Of a stretch of DNA of 64,000 nucleotides, positions 34,219 to 42,209 are shown piece by piece (position 1 is the stretch's first letter; every line of letters starts with the position of its first letter). Source of the stretch: Actinomycetes bacterium (GTDB lineage: Bacteria > Actinomycetota > Acidimicrobiia > Acidimicrobiales > RAAP-2); contig JAJYDR010000004.1 of the NCBI GenBank assembly GCA_021777285.1, positions 1-64,000 on the forward strand, read 5' to 3'. The translations under genes and the position numbers were made by a program. The notes under the pieces were generated by a model. That model ran no database searches and was not told the DNA's origin. It saw only the letters and a list, made by a program, of their open reading frames with translations.

Positions 34219-36375
34219 GTGCCCAACACCCCTTCGGTTCCCCAGCGCCCCTTTGCCATCACCCGTCACGGCGACACCCGCGACGACCCCTACTACTGGC
34301 TCATGGACCGTGACAACCCCGACGTCATTGCGCACCTGCGAGCGGAGAACGATTTCCTCGCCTCGTCCCTCGAGCACCTCGCCCCGCTCGAGGCCACGCT
34401 CTTTGACGAGATCAAACGACGGATCGAAGAGACCGACATCTCGGTCCCGGTCCGCCGCGGCGCGTGGTGGTACTTCGAGCGCACGCGCGAGGGCCTGAAC
34501 TACCCCATCAGTTGCCGCGTCCCCGTCGACGTCGACGACCCGACCCCGCCCGTGGTCGACCCCCTCGTCTCGTTCGCCGGCGAGCAGGTGATCCTCGACG
34601 AGAATGACGAGGCGCAAGGTCACGACTTCTTGTCGGTCGGCGTGCTCGACGTGAGCCCAGACGACGCGTGGGTCGCGGTCGGCGTGGACTTCGAGGGCAA
34701 CGAGCGCCACCGGGTCACGGTTCGCTCGCTCACGAACGCCGCCCCCCTGTCCGACACCCTCGAAGGCGTGTACTACGGCTTCGCGTGGTCGAGCACCAGC
34801 GACTACTTCTTCTACACCCGCGTCGACGACGCCATGCGGCCGTGGCAGGTCTGGCGCCACCGACTGGGCGCGGACGCCGCCGAGGACGTGCTCGTCTACC
34901 AGGAAGACGACGCGCAGTTCACCGTCTCGGTGGGCCGCTCGCGCGACGACGAAGTGATCGTCATCGCCATCGCGTCGTCCACGACGACCGAGGTTCGCTA
35001 CGTGGCGGCCGACCGGCCAACAGAGGCCTTGCGCATCCTCGAGGAGCGACGCACCGGGATCGAGTACGGCGTCGAGCACCTGGTCGCCGCCGACGGCACG
35101 CGCTGGTGGCTGAAGATCACCAACGAGGACGCGACCGACTTCCGCCTGCTCGGACGGCCCGTCGCGGGCGACGAGTGGCGTGAGCTCATCGCCCATCGGC
35201 GGGGCACGCGGATCGACGGCGTCGACGCCTTCTCGAAGTGCCTGGCGATCAGCGAGCGTGAGGACGGCTGCGCCACCGTGCGCGTCGTCCCGCTGGACGG
35301 TCCGGACCCCTTGGGCGGCGACCTCCTCGAGCGGTCCTGGCTGGTCGACGGGGTCGATCGGCCGAGCACGGTGGCGCTCGGCGTCAACCCGACCTACGAC
35401 TCGGACTCGCTGCGCGTGGCTATCACCTCGATGGTGACACCGGTCTTCATCGCGGACGTCGACCTCGCCACCCACGAACTGCTCATTCGAAAGCGCCAGG
35501 TCGTTCGCGGCGGGTACGACCGTGACGCCTACGTGACCGGCCGCCACTGGGTCGAGGCCAGCGACGGGCAGCGCATCCCCGTCTCGATCGTCGCGCGACG
35601 CGACGTCGTGCAGTTGAACGACGACGGCTCCATCAGTCCAATCGGGCCGGCCCCCATGCTGCTCTACGGATACGGCAGCTACGAGATCTCCATCGACCCC
35701 GGCTTCTCATCCATCCGCCTCTCGTTGCTCGAGCGCGGCGTGATCTTCGCGATCGCCCACGTCCGCGGTGGCGGGGAGATGGGGCGCTCGTGGTACGAGA
35801 TGGGCAAGCTCGCCCAGAAGCCGACCACCTTCAGTGACTTCGTCACCGTCGCGCGCGACCTGGTCGAAGGCGGCTGGACCGAGCCGCGACGCCTGGCCAT
35901 CCGTGGGGGCTCCGCGGGCGGGCTGCTGATGGGTGCGGTGATGAACCTCGCCCCGGACCTGTTCCGTTGCGTCGTGGCCGAGGTCCCCTTCGTCGACGCG
36001 CTGACGACGATGCTCGACGCGTCACTCCCGCTCACCGTGGGCGAATGGGAGGAGTGGGGCGACCCCGACGCGAGCGCCACCACGTACCGGATCATGAAGT
36101 CCTACTCGCCCTACGACAACGTGCGCGCGACCAATGACGACGGCAGCGCGAGGGTCTACCCGCACCTCTTCGCCGCCGGCGGCCTCAACGACTCGCGGGT
36201 CGGGTTCTGGGAGCCGATGAAGTGGGTGCTGCGGCTGCGCGACGCGAACCCCGAAAACGTCGCGTATCTCAAGACCGAGCTCGGCGCCGGCCACGGCGGT
36301 CCGTCGGGGCGCTACGACTCGTGGCGCGACGAGGCGCAGATTCTCGCCTTCGTCATCGACGAGATCGGCGCCTGA
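34219..36375 (+). CDS. ptrB: Oligopeptidase B (S9A serine peptidase)
   Basis: The 718-residue protein has an N-terminal seven-bladed propeller (about 70-425) and a C-terminal alpha/beta hydrolase domain. The catalytic triad is Ser565 in GGSAGGLLMGA, Asp658 in GGLNDSRVGFWEP and His692 in GAGHGGPSGRYD. The N-terminal DDPYYWLMDRDNPDV segment is typical of oligopeptidase B, which cuts small peptides after basic residues in the cytoplasm. Length and triad spacing agree with the family. The GTG at 34219 is preceded by CAGAGT with a 6-nt gap. It is divergent from sufB. Confidence 0.95.
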   Translation: MPNTPSVPQRPFAITRHGDTRDDPYYWLMDRDNPDVIAHLRAENDFLASSLEHLAPLEATLFDEIKRRIEETDISVPVRRGAWWYFERTREGLNYPISCRVPVDVDDPTPPVVDPLVSFAGEQVILDENDEAQGHDFLSVGVLDVSPDDAWVAVGVDFEGNERHRVTVRSLTNAAPLSDTLEGVYYGFAWSSTSDYFFYTRVDDAMRPWQVWRHRLGADAAEDVLVYQEDDAQFTVSVGRSRDDEVIVIAIASSTTTEVRYVAADRPTEALRILEERRTGIEYGVEHLVAADGTRWWLKITNEDATDFRLLGRPVAGDEWRELIAHRRGTRIDGVDAFSKCLAISEREDGCATVRVVPLDGPDPLGGDLLERSWLVDGVDRPSTVALGVNPTYDSDSLRVAITSMVTPVFIADVDLATHELLIRKRQVVRGGYDRDAYVTGRHWVEASDGQRIPVSIVARRDVVQLNDDGSISPIGPAPMLLYGYGSYEISIDPGFSSIRLSLLERGVIFAIAHVRGGGEMGRSWYEMGKLAQKPTTFSDFVTVARDLVEGGWTEPRRLAIRGGSAGGLLMGAVMNLAPDLFRCVVAEVPFVDALTTMLDASLPLTVGEWEEWGDPDASATTYRIMKSYSPYDNVRATNDDGSARVYPHLFAAGGLNDSRVGFWEPMKWVLRLRDANPENVAYLKTELGAGHGGPSGRYDSWRDEAQILAFVIDEIGA

Positions 36376-36393
36376 GCCACGAACTCGTCGCGG

Positions 36394-36921
36394 CTACCAA
36401 CGTGACGGAACAACGGGTGACCACCGACCGGCCGGGCGCGCCGCGCTGATCAGTGCCGCGTGGGTCACCGGGGCACCCACCTTCGAAGGCGACCACGGGT
36501 GGCGCGCCAGCAGCAGCGCGCCCGCGATCACCACGACCACGACGACGAGCACGACCATTACACGCCGACGGTACGCGAAGGGGCTGCGGTGCGCTGATCG
36601 TTCGAGCGCCCACTGCACGTCGTGGCGATGCGGACCGACTGAGGCGATCTCCTCAGCGCTCGTCAGCTCGGCCTCGCCGAACACGTACTCGTGGTCGGAC
36701 TCGAGTCGCAAGGGGGCTGGCTCGTGGGGCGGCGTCGGTGCGTCACCGTCGAGGAGCCGGAACCGTTTCGCCGGCTGGTAGGGCGACGGCGGCGGGCCGA
36801 TCAGGGTTCCCGACGTGCTGAGGCGATGCTCGTCGCGGCGGATCTTTCGCCAGCGCAGTACGCCCACCGCGATCAGCCCAGCGGCGACGATCGCCACCAC
36901 CACCCCAATCGCTACGGACAT
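36394..36921 (-). CDS. Membrane protein of unknown function with two hydrophobic segments
   Basis: The 175-residue protein begins MSVAIGVVVAIVAAGLIAVGVL, a clear transmembrane helix followed by a basic stretch (RWRKIRRDEHR). A central region rich in Pro, Glu and His (about 40-120) leads to a second helix (about 130-150, VVLVVVVVVIAGALLLA) and a short tail. The layout suggests two membrane spans with a cytoplasmic loop of about 100 residues. I do not recognise a family. The ATG at 36921 has GCGGAG upstream. It lies 71 bp downstream of the flavin reductase gene on the same strand and ends 18 bp from the convergent oligopeptidase gene. Confidence 0.65.
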   Translation of the reverse strand: MSVAIGVVVAIVAAGLIAVGVLRWRKIRRDEHRLSTSGTLIGPPPSPYQPAKRFRLLDGDAPTPPHEPAPLRLESDHEYVFGEAELTSAEEIASVGPHRHDVQWALERSAHRSPFAYRRRVMVVLVVVVVVIAGALLLARHPWSPSKVGAPVTHAALISAARPAGRWSPVVPSRW

Positions 36922-36992
36922 TGGACTCCGCTCATCAGCGTCGCAGTCGGCCACGGTGGCCCACCACGAAAAAGCGTAGTGACTCGACGGTG

Positions 36993-37466
36993 CTACGCGA
37001 GTGCGCTGAAGCCCGCGCGATAGAAGACCAGGGGCTCGCCGTCGTAGACGGCCACGAAGTCGGCCTGCACGATCGCCACCTCGTGGTCGCCGTGGGCGCG
37101 CACCGCAACGATCGGTCCCTCGACGTGCGCGATAGCGCCTACCAGCAGCGGTGAACCGGCGGGGCCCGTCGTCCACTCCCCCGATCCGAATCGGTCTGCA
37201 CCGGTGGTGGCGAATCGGCGCGCCGCCTCGACCTGGTCGCTGGCGAGGATGTTGATGCCCACGACGCCGTGGGCACGCACCTGGGACCACGACCGGCCAT
37301 CGACCGCCGCGGCGAAGGTCACGAGCTGTGGCTCGAGCGACAGCGAGCCGAAGGTCTGGCACGTGAAGCCGGCCGGTCCGTCGGGCGTCTGGGCGGTCAC
37401 GACCACGACGCCGGTGGCGAAGCGGCCCACCGCGTCCTTGAACTCGCTGATCGAAGGAGTGCTCAC
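36993..37466 (-). CDS. Flavin reductase-like, FMN-binding split-barrel protein
   Basis: The 157-residue protein belongs to the flavin reductase (HpaC/NtaB-like) family, which reduces FMN or FAD with NAD(P)H for two-component monooxygenases. It has the starting pattern FKDAVGRFATGVVVVTAQ, GFTCQTFGSLSLEPQLVTFA, a central VVGINILASDQ strand, and the C-terminal HGDHEVAIVQADFVAVYDGEPLVFYRAGF where GDH marks the NADH-binding region. No monooxygenase gene is adjacent, so the partner is unknown. GTG at 37466 follows TAGTGT by exactly 6 nt, giving a leaderless message. It follows mutY on the same strand by 22 bp. Confidence 0.88.
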   Translation of the reverse strand: MSTPSISEFKDAVGRFATGVVVVTAQTPDGPAGFTCQTFGSLSLEPQLVTFAAAVDGRSWSQVRAHGVVGINILASDQVEAARRFATTGADRFGSGEWTTGPAGSPLLVGAIAHVEGPIVAVRAHGDHEVAIVQADFVAVYDGEPLVFYRAGFSALA

Positions 37467-37472
37467 ATCGGG

Positions 37473-37478
37473 ACACTA
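37473..37478 (-). promoter_or_regulatory. -10 hexamer TAGTGT, leaderless promoter of the flavin reductase gene
   Basis: TAGTGT ends 6 nt before the GTG at 37466. It lies between the mutY stop and this gene. Confidence 0.55.
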
Positions 37479-37488
37479 CCGGGGGCGC

Positions 37489-38367
37489 TCAACGAGTCCG
37501 CTCCCGTGGATCGCCGGCCAGGCGCACCTCGCCCTTGGCGCGCTCCACCAGCCCGTCGGCGATGAGCGACGCGACCAGCACTTCGACGCGCGCCTGTGGC
37601 TCGTCGACGTGCGCGACGACGACGTCGAGACGGGCCGGTCCCTCGCGCAACAACGCCACGATCCGGCCGCGCAGCTGGCGGTCCGATCCCGCGAAGGCGC
37701 TCTGGCGTACCGAGACGGCCGCGCTGTGCCGGGCGGGGTCATCGCCGCCTTCGGCCCGCCACGCGCAGCGTCGCGCCAGGGGGCACGTCACACAGCGCGG
37801 CGTGGCCGTGCAGAACTGGGCGCCGAGGTCGAGCATCGCCTGATTGTGCGCGGCGCTCGCGACGCCCCGCACCAGTTCGTCGGCGAGCCGTTGGGCCTCG
37901 GCCCGGCCCAGCGGGCGATTCGCGATCGCTCGCGCGAGGATCCGCCCCACGTTCGTGTCGAGCACGCCGACCGGGGCGCCGAAGGCGAAAGACGCGACGG
38001 CGTTCGCGGTGTAGCTCCCCACTCCCGGGAGATGGCGCAGGGCCGCGGGGTCCTCGGGGACGCGCCCCGCGAACTCGTCGACGACGGCACGCGCGGCGTC
38101 GTGGAGGTACCCCGCCCGGCGGTTGTACCCGAGTCCGCCCCACAGACTGATGACCGTCGACCGCGGCGCCACCGCGCAGGCGCCCGGCGTGGGCAGCGCC
38201 TCGAGGAAACGGCGCCAGGGCTCGATGACCCGCGGGGCCTGGGTCTGCTGGAGCATGACCTCGCTCACGAGCACCGCCCACGGGTCGCCGACGCCAATCC
38301 ACGGGAGGTCGCGCGCGATCGACGGCGCGCACGCCCGCAGCGAGCGGGCGAAGGGGTGCGCCGTCAG
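37489..38367 (-). CDS. mutY: A/G-specific adenine DNA glycosylase, probable CTG start
   Basis: The protein removes adenine mispaired with 8-oxoguanine. Reading from CTG at 38367 it has 292 residues: DLPWIGVGDPWAVLVSEVMLQQ with catalytic Glu36, the helix-hairpin-helix HLPGVGSYTANAV (about 112-124), catalytic Asp137 in GVLDTNVGR, and an Fe-S cluster at Cys186, 192, 195 and 201. Cluster spacing is 5-2-5, one shorter than the usual 6-2-5. The only GTG (38274) would delete the conserved DLPW...DPW segment, and no ATG, GTG or TTG lies upstream in frame. CTG at 38367 overlaps the MaoC stop as CTGA, the same geometry as the ATGA/GTGA overlaps here. A second CTG at 38340 is possible. No C-terminal MutT-like domain is evident. 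Confidence 0.88.
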   Translation of the reverse strand: MTAHPFARSLRACAPSIARDLPWIGVGDPWAVLVSEVMLQQTQAPRVIEPWRRFLEALPTPGACAVAPRSTVISLWGGLGYNRRAGYLHDAARAVVDEFAGRVPEDPAALRHLPGVGSYTANAVASFAFGAPVGVLDTNVGRILARAIANRPLGRAEAQRLADELVRGVASAAHNQAMLDLGAQFCTATPRCVTCPLARRCAWRAEGGDDPARHSAAVSVRQSAFAGSDRQLRGRIVALLREGPARLDVVVAHVDEPQARVEVLVASLIADGLVERAKGEVRLAGDPRERTR

Positions 38368-38876
38368 TCCCAGACGGACTCGTCGTACGGGCGCTGTCGC
38401 ACCGGCGCGAAGTCCCGCTTCCAGACCATTACCTTGCGCCGAAAGTAGCAGACCTCGCGGCCGTCTTGGTTGAAGCCCTTCGTCTCGACCCGTACAATCC
38501 CCCGGTCGGGCTTGGACGTCGACTCAGTGACGTCCAGGACCCGGGTCTCGGCGTAGATCGTGTCGCCATGGAACGTCGGAAACCGGTGGATGAGGCTCTC
38601 GACCTCGAGGTTGGCGATGGCCGAGCCGGACACGTCGGGCACGCTCATGCCGAGCACAAGTGAGTAGACCAAGTTGCCCACCACCACGTTGCGACCCTGG
38701 ACGCTTTCGTGTTCGGCGAACCAGGCGTTGGTGTGCAGGGGGTGGTGGTTCATCGTGATCATGCAGAACAGGTGATCGTCGGCCTCGGTGATCGTCTTGC
38801 CGGGCCAGTGTCGCAGCACGTCACCGGGCGTGAAGTCTTCGAGGTAGCGACCAAAGGGGCGGTCGAACGTGGTCAT
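38364..38876 (-). CDS. MaoC-like hydratase, probable mesaconyl-CoA hydratase
   Basis: The 170-residue hotdog-fold protein has the hydratase core: FGRYLEDFTPGDVLRHWPG, ITEADDHLFCMITMNHHPLH (catalytic Asp and His of the MaoC motif), GRNVVVGNLVYSLVLGMS, and HGDTIYAETRVLDV. This resembles the single-domain MaoC proteins beside citE and ecm in the ethylmalonyl-CoA pathway clusters of Streptomyces, where they are assigned as mesaconyl-CoA hydratase. In this window a methylsuccinyl-CoA dehydrogenase-like gene and a CitE-type lyase lie within 5 kb. The function is therefore likely but not proven; other enoyl-CoA hydratase roles are possible. Its stop overlaps the probable mutY CTG start. Confidence 0.82.
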   Translation of the reverse strand: MTTFDRPFGRYLEDFTPGDVLRHWPGKTITEADDHLFCMITMNHHPLHTNAWFAEHESVQGRNVVVGNLVYSLVLGMSVPDVSGSAIANLEVESLIHRFPTFHGDTIYAETRVLDVTESTSKPDRGIVRVETKGFNQDGREVCYFRRKVMVWKRDFAPVRQRPYDESVWD

Positions 38877-38906
38877 GGCACCTATCTCCTTGGCTCGCGA
38901 GAACGG

Positions 38907-39335
38907 CTATTCACTCGGCAGCGGACGAGTCGTGAAGGACGCGGTCGCTCCAGGCAGACTCTCGCCATTGATCACCATGCGCCAGGTGAACCGCTGGCCG
39001 GGCGCGAGCGGAATCGGTCCGAAGTTGACCGCGATCGGCACGTCGACCGGGGTGCCGTGGGGCACGCCAACCGGCTCACTCGCCGAGAAGTCCCCGCGCA
39101 CCTCGATGCCCTGCATGCCCTCGGGGGTCTCGAACTGGACCAGACGGCCGTCTGCGTCTTCGAGAAACAGTTCCCAGTGGTGGTTGGCGTCGAACTCGTG
39201 GGCGTCGACACTGACCTTGACCGCGACGGCGGAGGGCACCGGGTCAGGCCCGGTCACGGACCAGCCGCCACCGAGGATGTACAACTTGCCGTCGGCCACC
39301 TGCGCCGAGTCCGCCAAAAGCATCGTCACGTCCAT
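38907..39335 (-). CDS. Conserved actinobacterial protein of unknown function (DUF6941-like)
   Basis: The 142-residue protein begins MDVTMLLADSAQVADGKLYI and consists mainly of beta-strands: ILGGGWSVTGPDP, AVAVKVSVDAHEFDANHHWELFL, EDADGRLVQF, and GQRFTWRMVINGESL near the end. The layout, an N-terminal DxAQVxxGKLxxxGGG followed by a ligand-binding-like beta sandwich, recalls a group of actinobacterial proteins I believe is catalogued as DUF6941; that label is from memory. No catalytic motif or signal peptide is seen. The ATG at 39335 has TAGGCT 6 nt upstream. It is divergent from the acyl-CoA dehydrogenase gene at 39393 and lies 30 bp upstream of the MaoC gene on the same strand. Confidence 0.7.
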   Translation of the reverse strand: MDVTMLLADSAQVADGKLYILGGGWSVTGPDPVPSAVAVKVSVDAHEFDANHHWELFLEDADGRLVQFETPEGMQGIEVRGDFSASEPVGVPHGTPVDVPIAVNFGPIPLAPGQRFTWRMVINGESLPGATASFTTRPLPSE

Positions 39336-39341
39336 CGGCCC

Positions 39342-39347
39342 AGCCTA
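39342..39347 (-). promoter_or_regulatory. -10 hexamer TAGGCT, leaderless promoter
   Basis: TAGGCT ends 6 nt before the ATG at 39335. It drives the DUF6941-like gene and possibly the MaoC-mutY genes downstream. Confidence 0.55.
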
Positions 39348-39380
39348 ACGTCGCTTCTCGACCAGCCCAGTGCCAGCCGG

Positions 39381-39386
39381 TAGTTT
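39381..39386 (+). promoter_or_regulatory. -10 hexamer TAGTTT, leaderless promoter of the methylsuccinyl-CoA dehydrogenase-like gene
   Basis: TAGTTT ends 6 nt before the ATG at 39393. The divergent -10 for the other strand lies about 35 bp away. Confidence 0.55.
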
Positions 39387-39392
39387 GCATGT

Positions 39393-40973
39393 ATGTCAAC
39401 GCCCCCCAACCTGGACACGCTCGCCGACCTCGTGACCCGCGCGCAGGCCGTCATCGATGGCGCGACGACGCGACTGCGCGAGCTCGGCGGTCCCGACGAG
39501 GAGCAGTCGCTCGCCTATGACCTGGCGCACGCGGCGAGCGCCATCGCTACCGCTCGGGCCAACCTCGCCTACGCGACCTACGGCGAGACCGAGGCCAACC
39601 TGGCGACCGCCTTCCTCGGACTCGCCCTCGGCGACTTGGCCCAGCGCGTCCTCGGACGCGAGGACCGGTGGGGAGTAGCCGGCGACTGGTTCGAGCCGTT
39701 CCGGTCCTTTGTCTCCGAGCAGCGTGACCCCAGCCGTCTCGCCGCGCTCGCCGAGACACCGGGCGACAGCCACCTGGGCGAGGACTTCGAGATGGTCCGG
39801 GACTACTTCCGACGCTTCGCCGACGATCAGATCCGCCCGCACGCTGAGCACATCCACCGCACCAACAGCGACATCCCCGAGTCGGTGATCGAGGGACTGC
39901 GCGACCTCGGTGGGTTCGGCCTCTCGATCCCCACGGCCTACGGTGGCGACGCGACCGGCGGCGCCTCGGAGTACGTCGCGATGGTGGTCGCCACCGAGGA
40001 GCTCTCGCGGGCGAGCCTCGGCGTCGGCGGCTCCCTAATCACCCGGCCCGAGATCCTCACGCGCGCCCTGCTCGCTGGCGGCACCGAGGAGCAGAAGCAG
40101 CGCTGGCTGCCCCACGTGGCCAACGCCTCAGTGCTGGCGGCGATCGCCGTGACCGAGCCGGACTACGGCAGCGACGTCGCCAACATCACGACCACGGCCA
40201 CCAAGACCGACGGCGGGTGGCTCATCAACGGGACCAAGACGTGGTGCACCTTCGCCGCGCGCGCCGACGTGCTCGTACTGCTCGCGCGCACTGACCCCGA
40301 CCGGTCCAAGGCGCACCGCGGCCTGTCGCTGTTCCTCGTCGAGAAGCAGCGCGGCGACAGCCACGGCTTCGTGCTCGCTCAGGACAGCGGCGGTCGACTG
40401 GAAGGTCGACCGATCGACACCCTCGGCTATCGCGGCATGCATTCCTACGAGGTGAGCTTCTCGGGTTGGTTCGTGCCCGACGAGAACCTCGTCGGTGGCG
40501 AGGCCGGACTCGGTCGCGGCTTTTACTACCAGATGGCGGGCTTCGAAAACGGGCGAATCCAGACGGCGGCGCGCGCCGTGGGTGTGATGCAGGCGGCCTA
40601 CGAGGCCGCGTTGGCCTACGCGCGCGAGCGGCGGGTCTTTGGCGCGCCCATCATCGAATACGAGCTCACCCAGGCGAAGCTCGGCACGATGGCCACCATC
40701 ATCCAGAGCGCCCGCCAGTTCGCCCTTACGGTCGCGCGCCAGATGGGCGACGGCGGCGGCTCGATGGAAGCATCGATGGCCAAGGCGTACGTCTGTCGGG
40801 CGGCCGAGTGGGTTACCCGCGAGGCCCTGCAGATCCACGGCGGTATGGGCTACGCGGAGGAGTACCCCGTCAGTCGATACTTCGTGGATGCGCGGGTCCT
40901 GTCGATCTTCGAAGGGGCCGACGAGACGCTCTGTCTCAAGGTCGTCGCACGCAGATTGCTCGAAGAGAACTGA
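39393..40973 (+). CDS. Acyl-CoA dehydrogenase, probable (2S)-methylsuccinyl-CoA dehydrogenase
   Basis: At 526 residues this is about 140 longer than ordinary acyl-CoA dehydrogenases. The extra N-terminal helical region (about 1-120; AYDLAHAASAIATARANLAYA and TAFLGLALGDLAQRVLGRE) matches the extension of methylsuccinyl-CoA dehydrogenase (Mcd). The catalytic part has GLSIPTAYGGDATGGASEY, AVTEPDYGSDVANI with flavin contacts, INGTKTWCTFAARADV, QIHGGMGYAEEYPVSRY and IFEGADETLCLKVVARRLL with the catalytic Glu in FEG. Mcd makes mesaconyl-CoA, the substrate of the MaoC hydratase encoded next to it, and the CitE-like lyase follows in the pathway. No ccr or ethylmalonyl-CoA mutase gene is in the window. 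Confidence 0.85.
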   Translation: MSTPPNLDTLADLVTRAQAVIDGATTRLRELGGPDEEQSLAYDLAHAASAIATARANLAYATYGETEANLATAFLGLALGDLAQRVLGREDRWGVAGDWFEPFRSFVSEQRDPSRLAALAETPGDSHLGEDFEMVRDYFRRFADDQIRPHAEHIHRTNSDIPESVIEGLRDLGGFGLSIPTAYGGDATGGASEYVAMVVATEELSRASLGVGGSLITRPEILTRALLAGGTEEQKQRWLPHVANASVLAAIAVTEPDYGSDVANITTTATKTDGGWLINGTKTWCTFAARADVLVLLARTDPDRSKAHRGLSLFLVEKQRGDSHGFVLAQDSGGRLEGRPIDTLGYRGMHSYEVSFSGWFVPDENLVGGEAGLGRGFYYQMAGFENGRIQTAARAVGVMQAAYEAALAYARERRVFGAPIIEYELTQAKLGTMATIIQSARQFALTVARQMGDGGGSMEASMAKAYVCRAAEWVTREALQIHGGMGYAEEYPVSRYFVDARVLSIFEGADETLCLKVVARRLLEEN

Positions 40974-40974
40974 C

Positions 40975-42171
40975 CTAGTCGTCGATCGTGAAGGGCTGGT
41001 GCACGGCCCCGAGCGTGATGCCCGCCGAGTGCAGATTGACCTTCTCGCCGCGCGCTCGCTGCGCGTGCATGGCCGCGCGCTCCCAGCGCTCTTCGACGCG
41101 GCCGTAGCGCCAGAACCCGAGGGCGCCGAGCCAGATGACGACGAAGAGGCCGACGATCGTGAAGCCGGCCTGGTTGATGTTGAAGGACGCGGCGAAGGAC
41201 CAGAAGCCACCACTGAGCTTCAGCTCACCCACCAACACCTGGGCCAATTCCAGGGTGCCGATGTAGAGCGCCACGAACACACTGAGTCCCGTGATCGTGA
41301 TGTTGTAGTACACCTTGCGCACCGGCTTGGAGAACGCCCAGCCGTACGCGAAGTTCATGAACGAGCCGTCAATCGTGTCGAGCAGGCTCATGCCGGCGGC
41401 AAAGAGGATGGGCAGCGACAGGATCGCCCAGAGCGGCAGCCCGGCGGCGACCGAGGTTCCCGCGAGGACGAGGAAGGCCACCTCGGTGGCCGTGTCAAAG
41501 CCCAGGCCGAAGAGCACACCGAGCGGGTACATCTTCCACGGCGCGTCGATGGACCGCGCGAGCGGGCCGAAGAAGCGCATCATGAAGCCTCTCGCGTTGA
41601 GGTGCTTCTCGAGCTCGGAGTCGTCGAACCGGCCCTGGCGCATCGCGATGAAGAGCCGCACGATGCTCACGAGAATGATGAGGTTCAAGATCGCAATGAG
41701 GTACAAGAAGCTGCCCGAGACGACCGTGCCGATCAGTCCGCCGTAGTGGTGCAACGGCGAGTGGGTGTTTCGGACCTGCGAGCCCAGCGCGCGGGCGCCC
41801 AACCCGAGCAGCACCGTCAGCGCAAAGACCACCGACGAATGGCCGAGGGAGAAGAAGAAGCCGACCGACAGTGGTCGCTTGCCGTCGGCCATGAATTTGC
41901 GCGTCGTGTTGTCGATGGCGGCGATATGGTCCGCGTCAAAGGCGTGGCGCATACCCAGGGTGTACGCGAGGACACCCGTGCCGACGCCGAGGGTCTTGCC
42001 CGAGTCGATCCCGAAGTGTCGCGTGGCGGCCACTAGCAACAGCGTGAAACCCACGACGTGCAACAGCGCGACGACGCCGAACATCGACGCCATGCGGCGG
42101 CGCTCGAGTCGCGAGAACGACGCGCGCACTCGCCCCAGACGAGTGCCTTCAGTGGTGGGCGCAGTCGACAC
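40975..42171 (-). CDS. Nickel/cobalt permease, NiCoT (HoxN/NixA) family
   Basis: The 398-residue membrane protein has about eight hydrophobic segments and the three NiCoT signatures: GMRHAFDADHIAAIDN in the second helix, FFFSLGHSSVV, and LFGLGFDTATEVAFLV. NiCoT permeases import Ni2+ or Co2+ with high affinity. Given the cobalamin enzymes in this window, cobalt is a fair guess, but no urease or hydrogenase genes are near to test for nickel. The GTG at 42171 is preceded by TAAGGT with a 6-nt gap, inside an operator-like repeat. It follows the CitE gene by 38 bp on the same strand and ends 1 bp from the convergent dehydrogenase gene. The hydrophilic tail (about 350-398) is unusual in length only mildly. 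Confidence 0.92.
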   Translation of the reverse strand: MSTAPTTEGTRLGRVRASFSRLERRRMASMFGVVALLHVVGFTLLLVAATRHFGIDSGKTLGVGTGVLAYTLGMRHAFDADHIAAIDNTTRKFMADGKRPLSVGFFFSLGHSSVVFALTVLLGLGARALGSQVRNTHSPLHHYGGLIGTVVSGSFLYLIAILNLIILVSIVRLFIAMRQGRFDDSELEKHLNARGFMMRFFGPLARSIDAPWKMYPLGVLFGLGFDTATEVAFLVLAGTSVAAGLPLWAILSLPILFAAGMSLLDTIDGSFMNFAYGWAFSKPVRKVYYNITITGLSVFVALYIGTLELAQVLVGELKLSGGFWSFAASFNINQAGFTIVGLFVVIWLGALGFWRYGRVEERWERAAMHAQRARGEKVNLHSAGITLGAVHQPFTIDD

Positions 42172-42177
42172 GCCGTC

Positions 42178-42199
42178 ACCTTAGTAGGAAGGTCTCCTA
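42178..42199 (-). promoter_or_regulatory. Promoter and inverted repeat upstream of the NiCoT gene
   Basis: TAAGGT (42183-42178) ends 6 nt before the GTG at 42171. Just upstream is an inverted repeat TAGGA/TCCTA with a 5-nt centre (42185-42189 and 42195-42199). It may bind a metal-responsive repressor, or be chance; the arms are short. Confidence 0.35.
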
Positions 42200-42209
42200 A
42201 TAAGACCCC

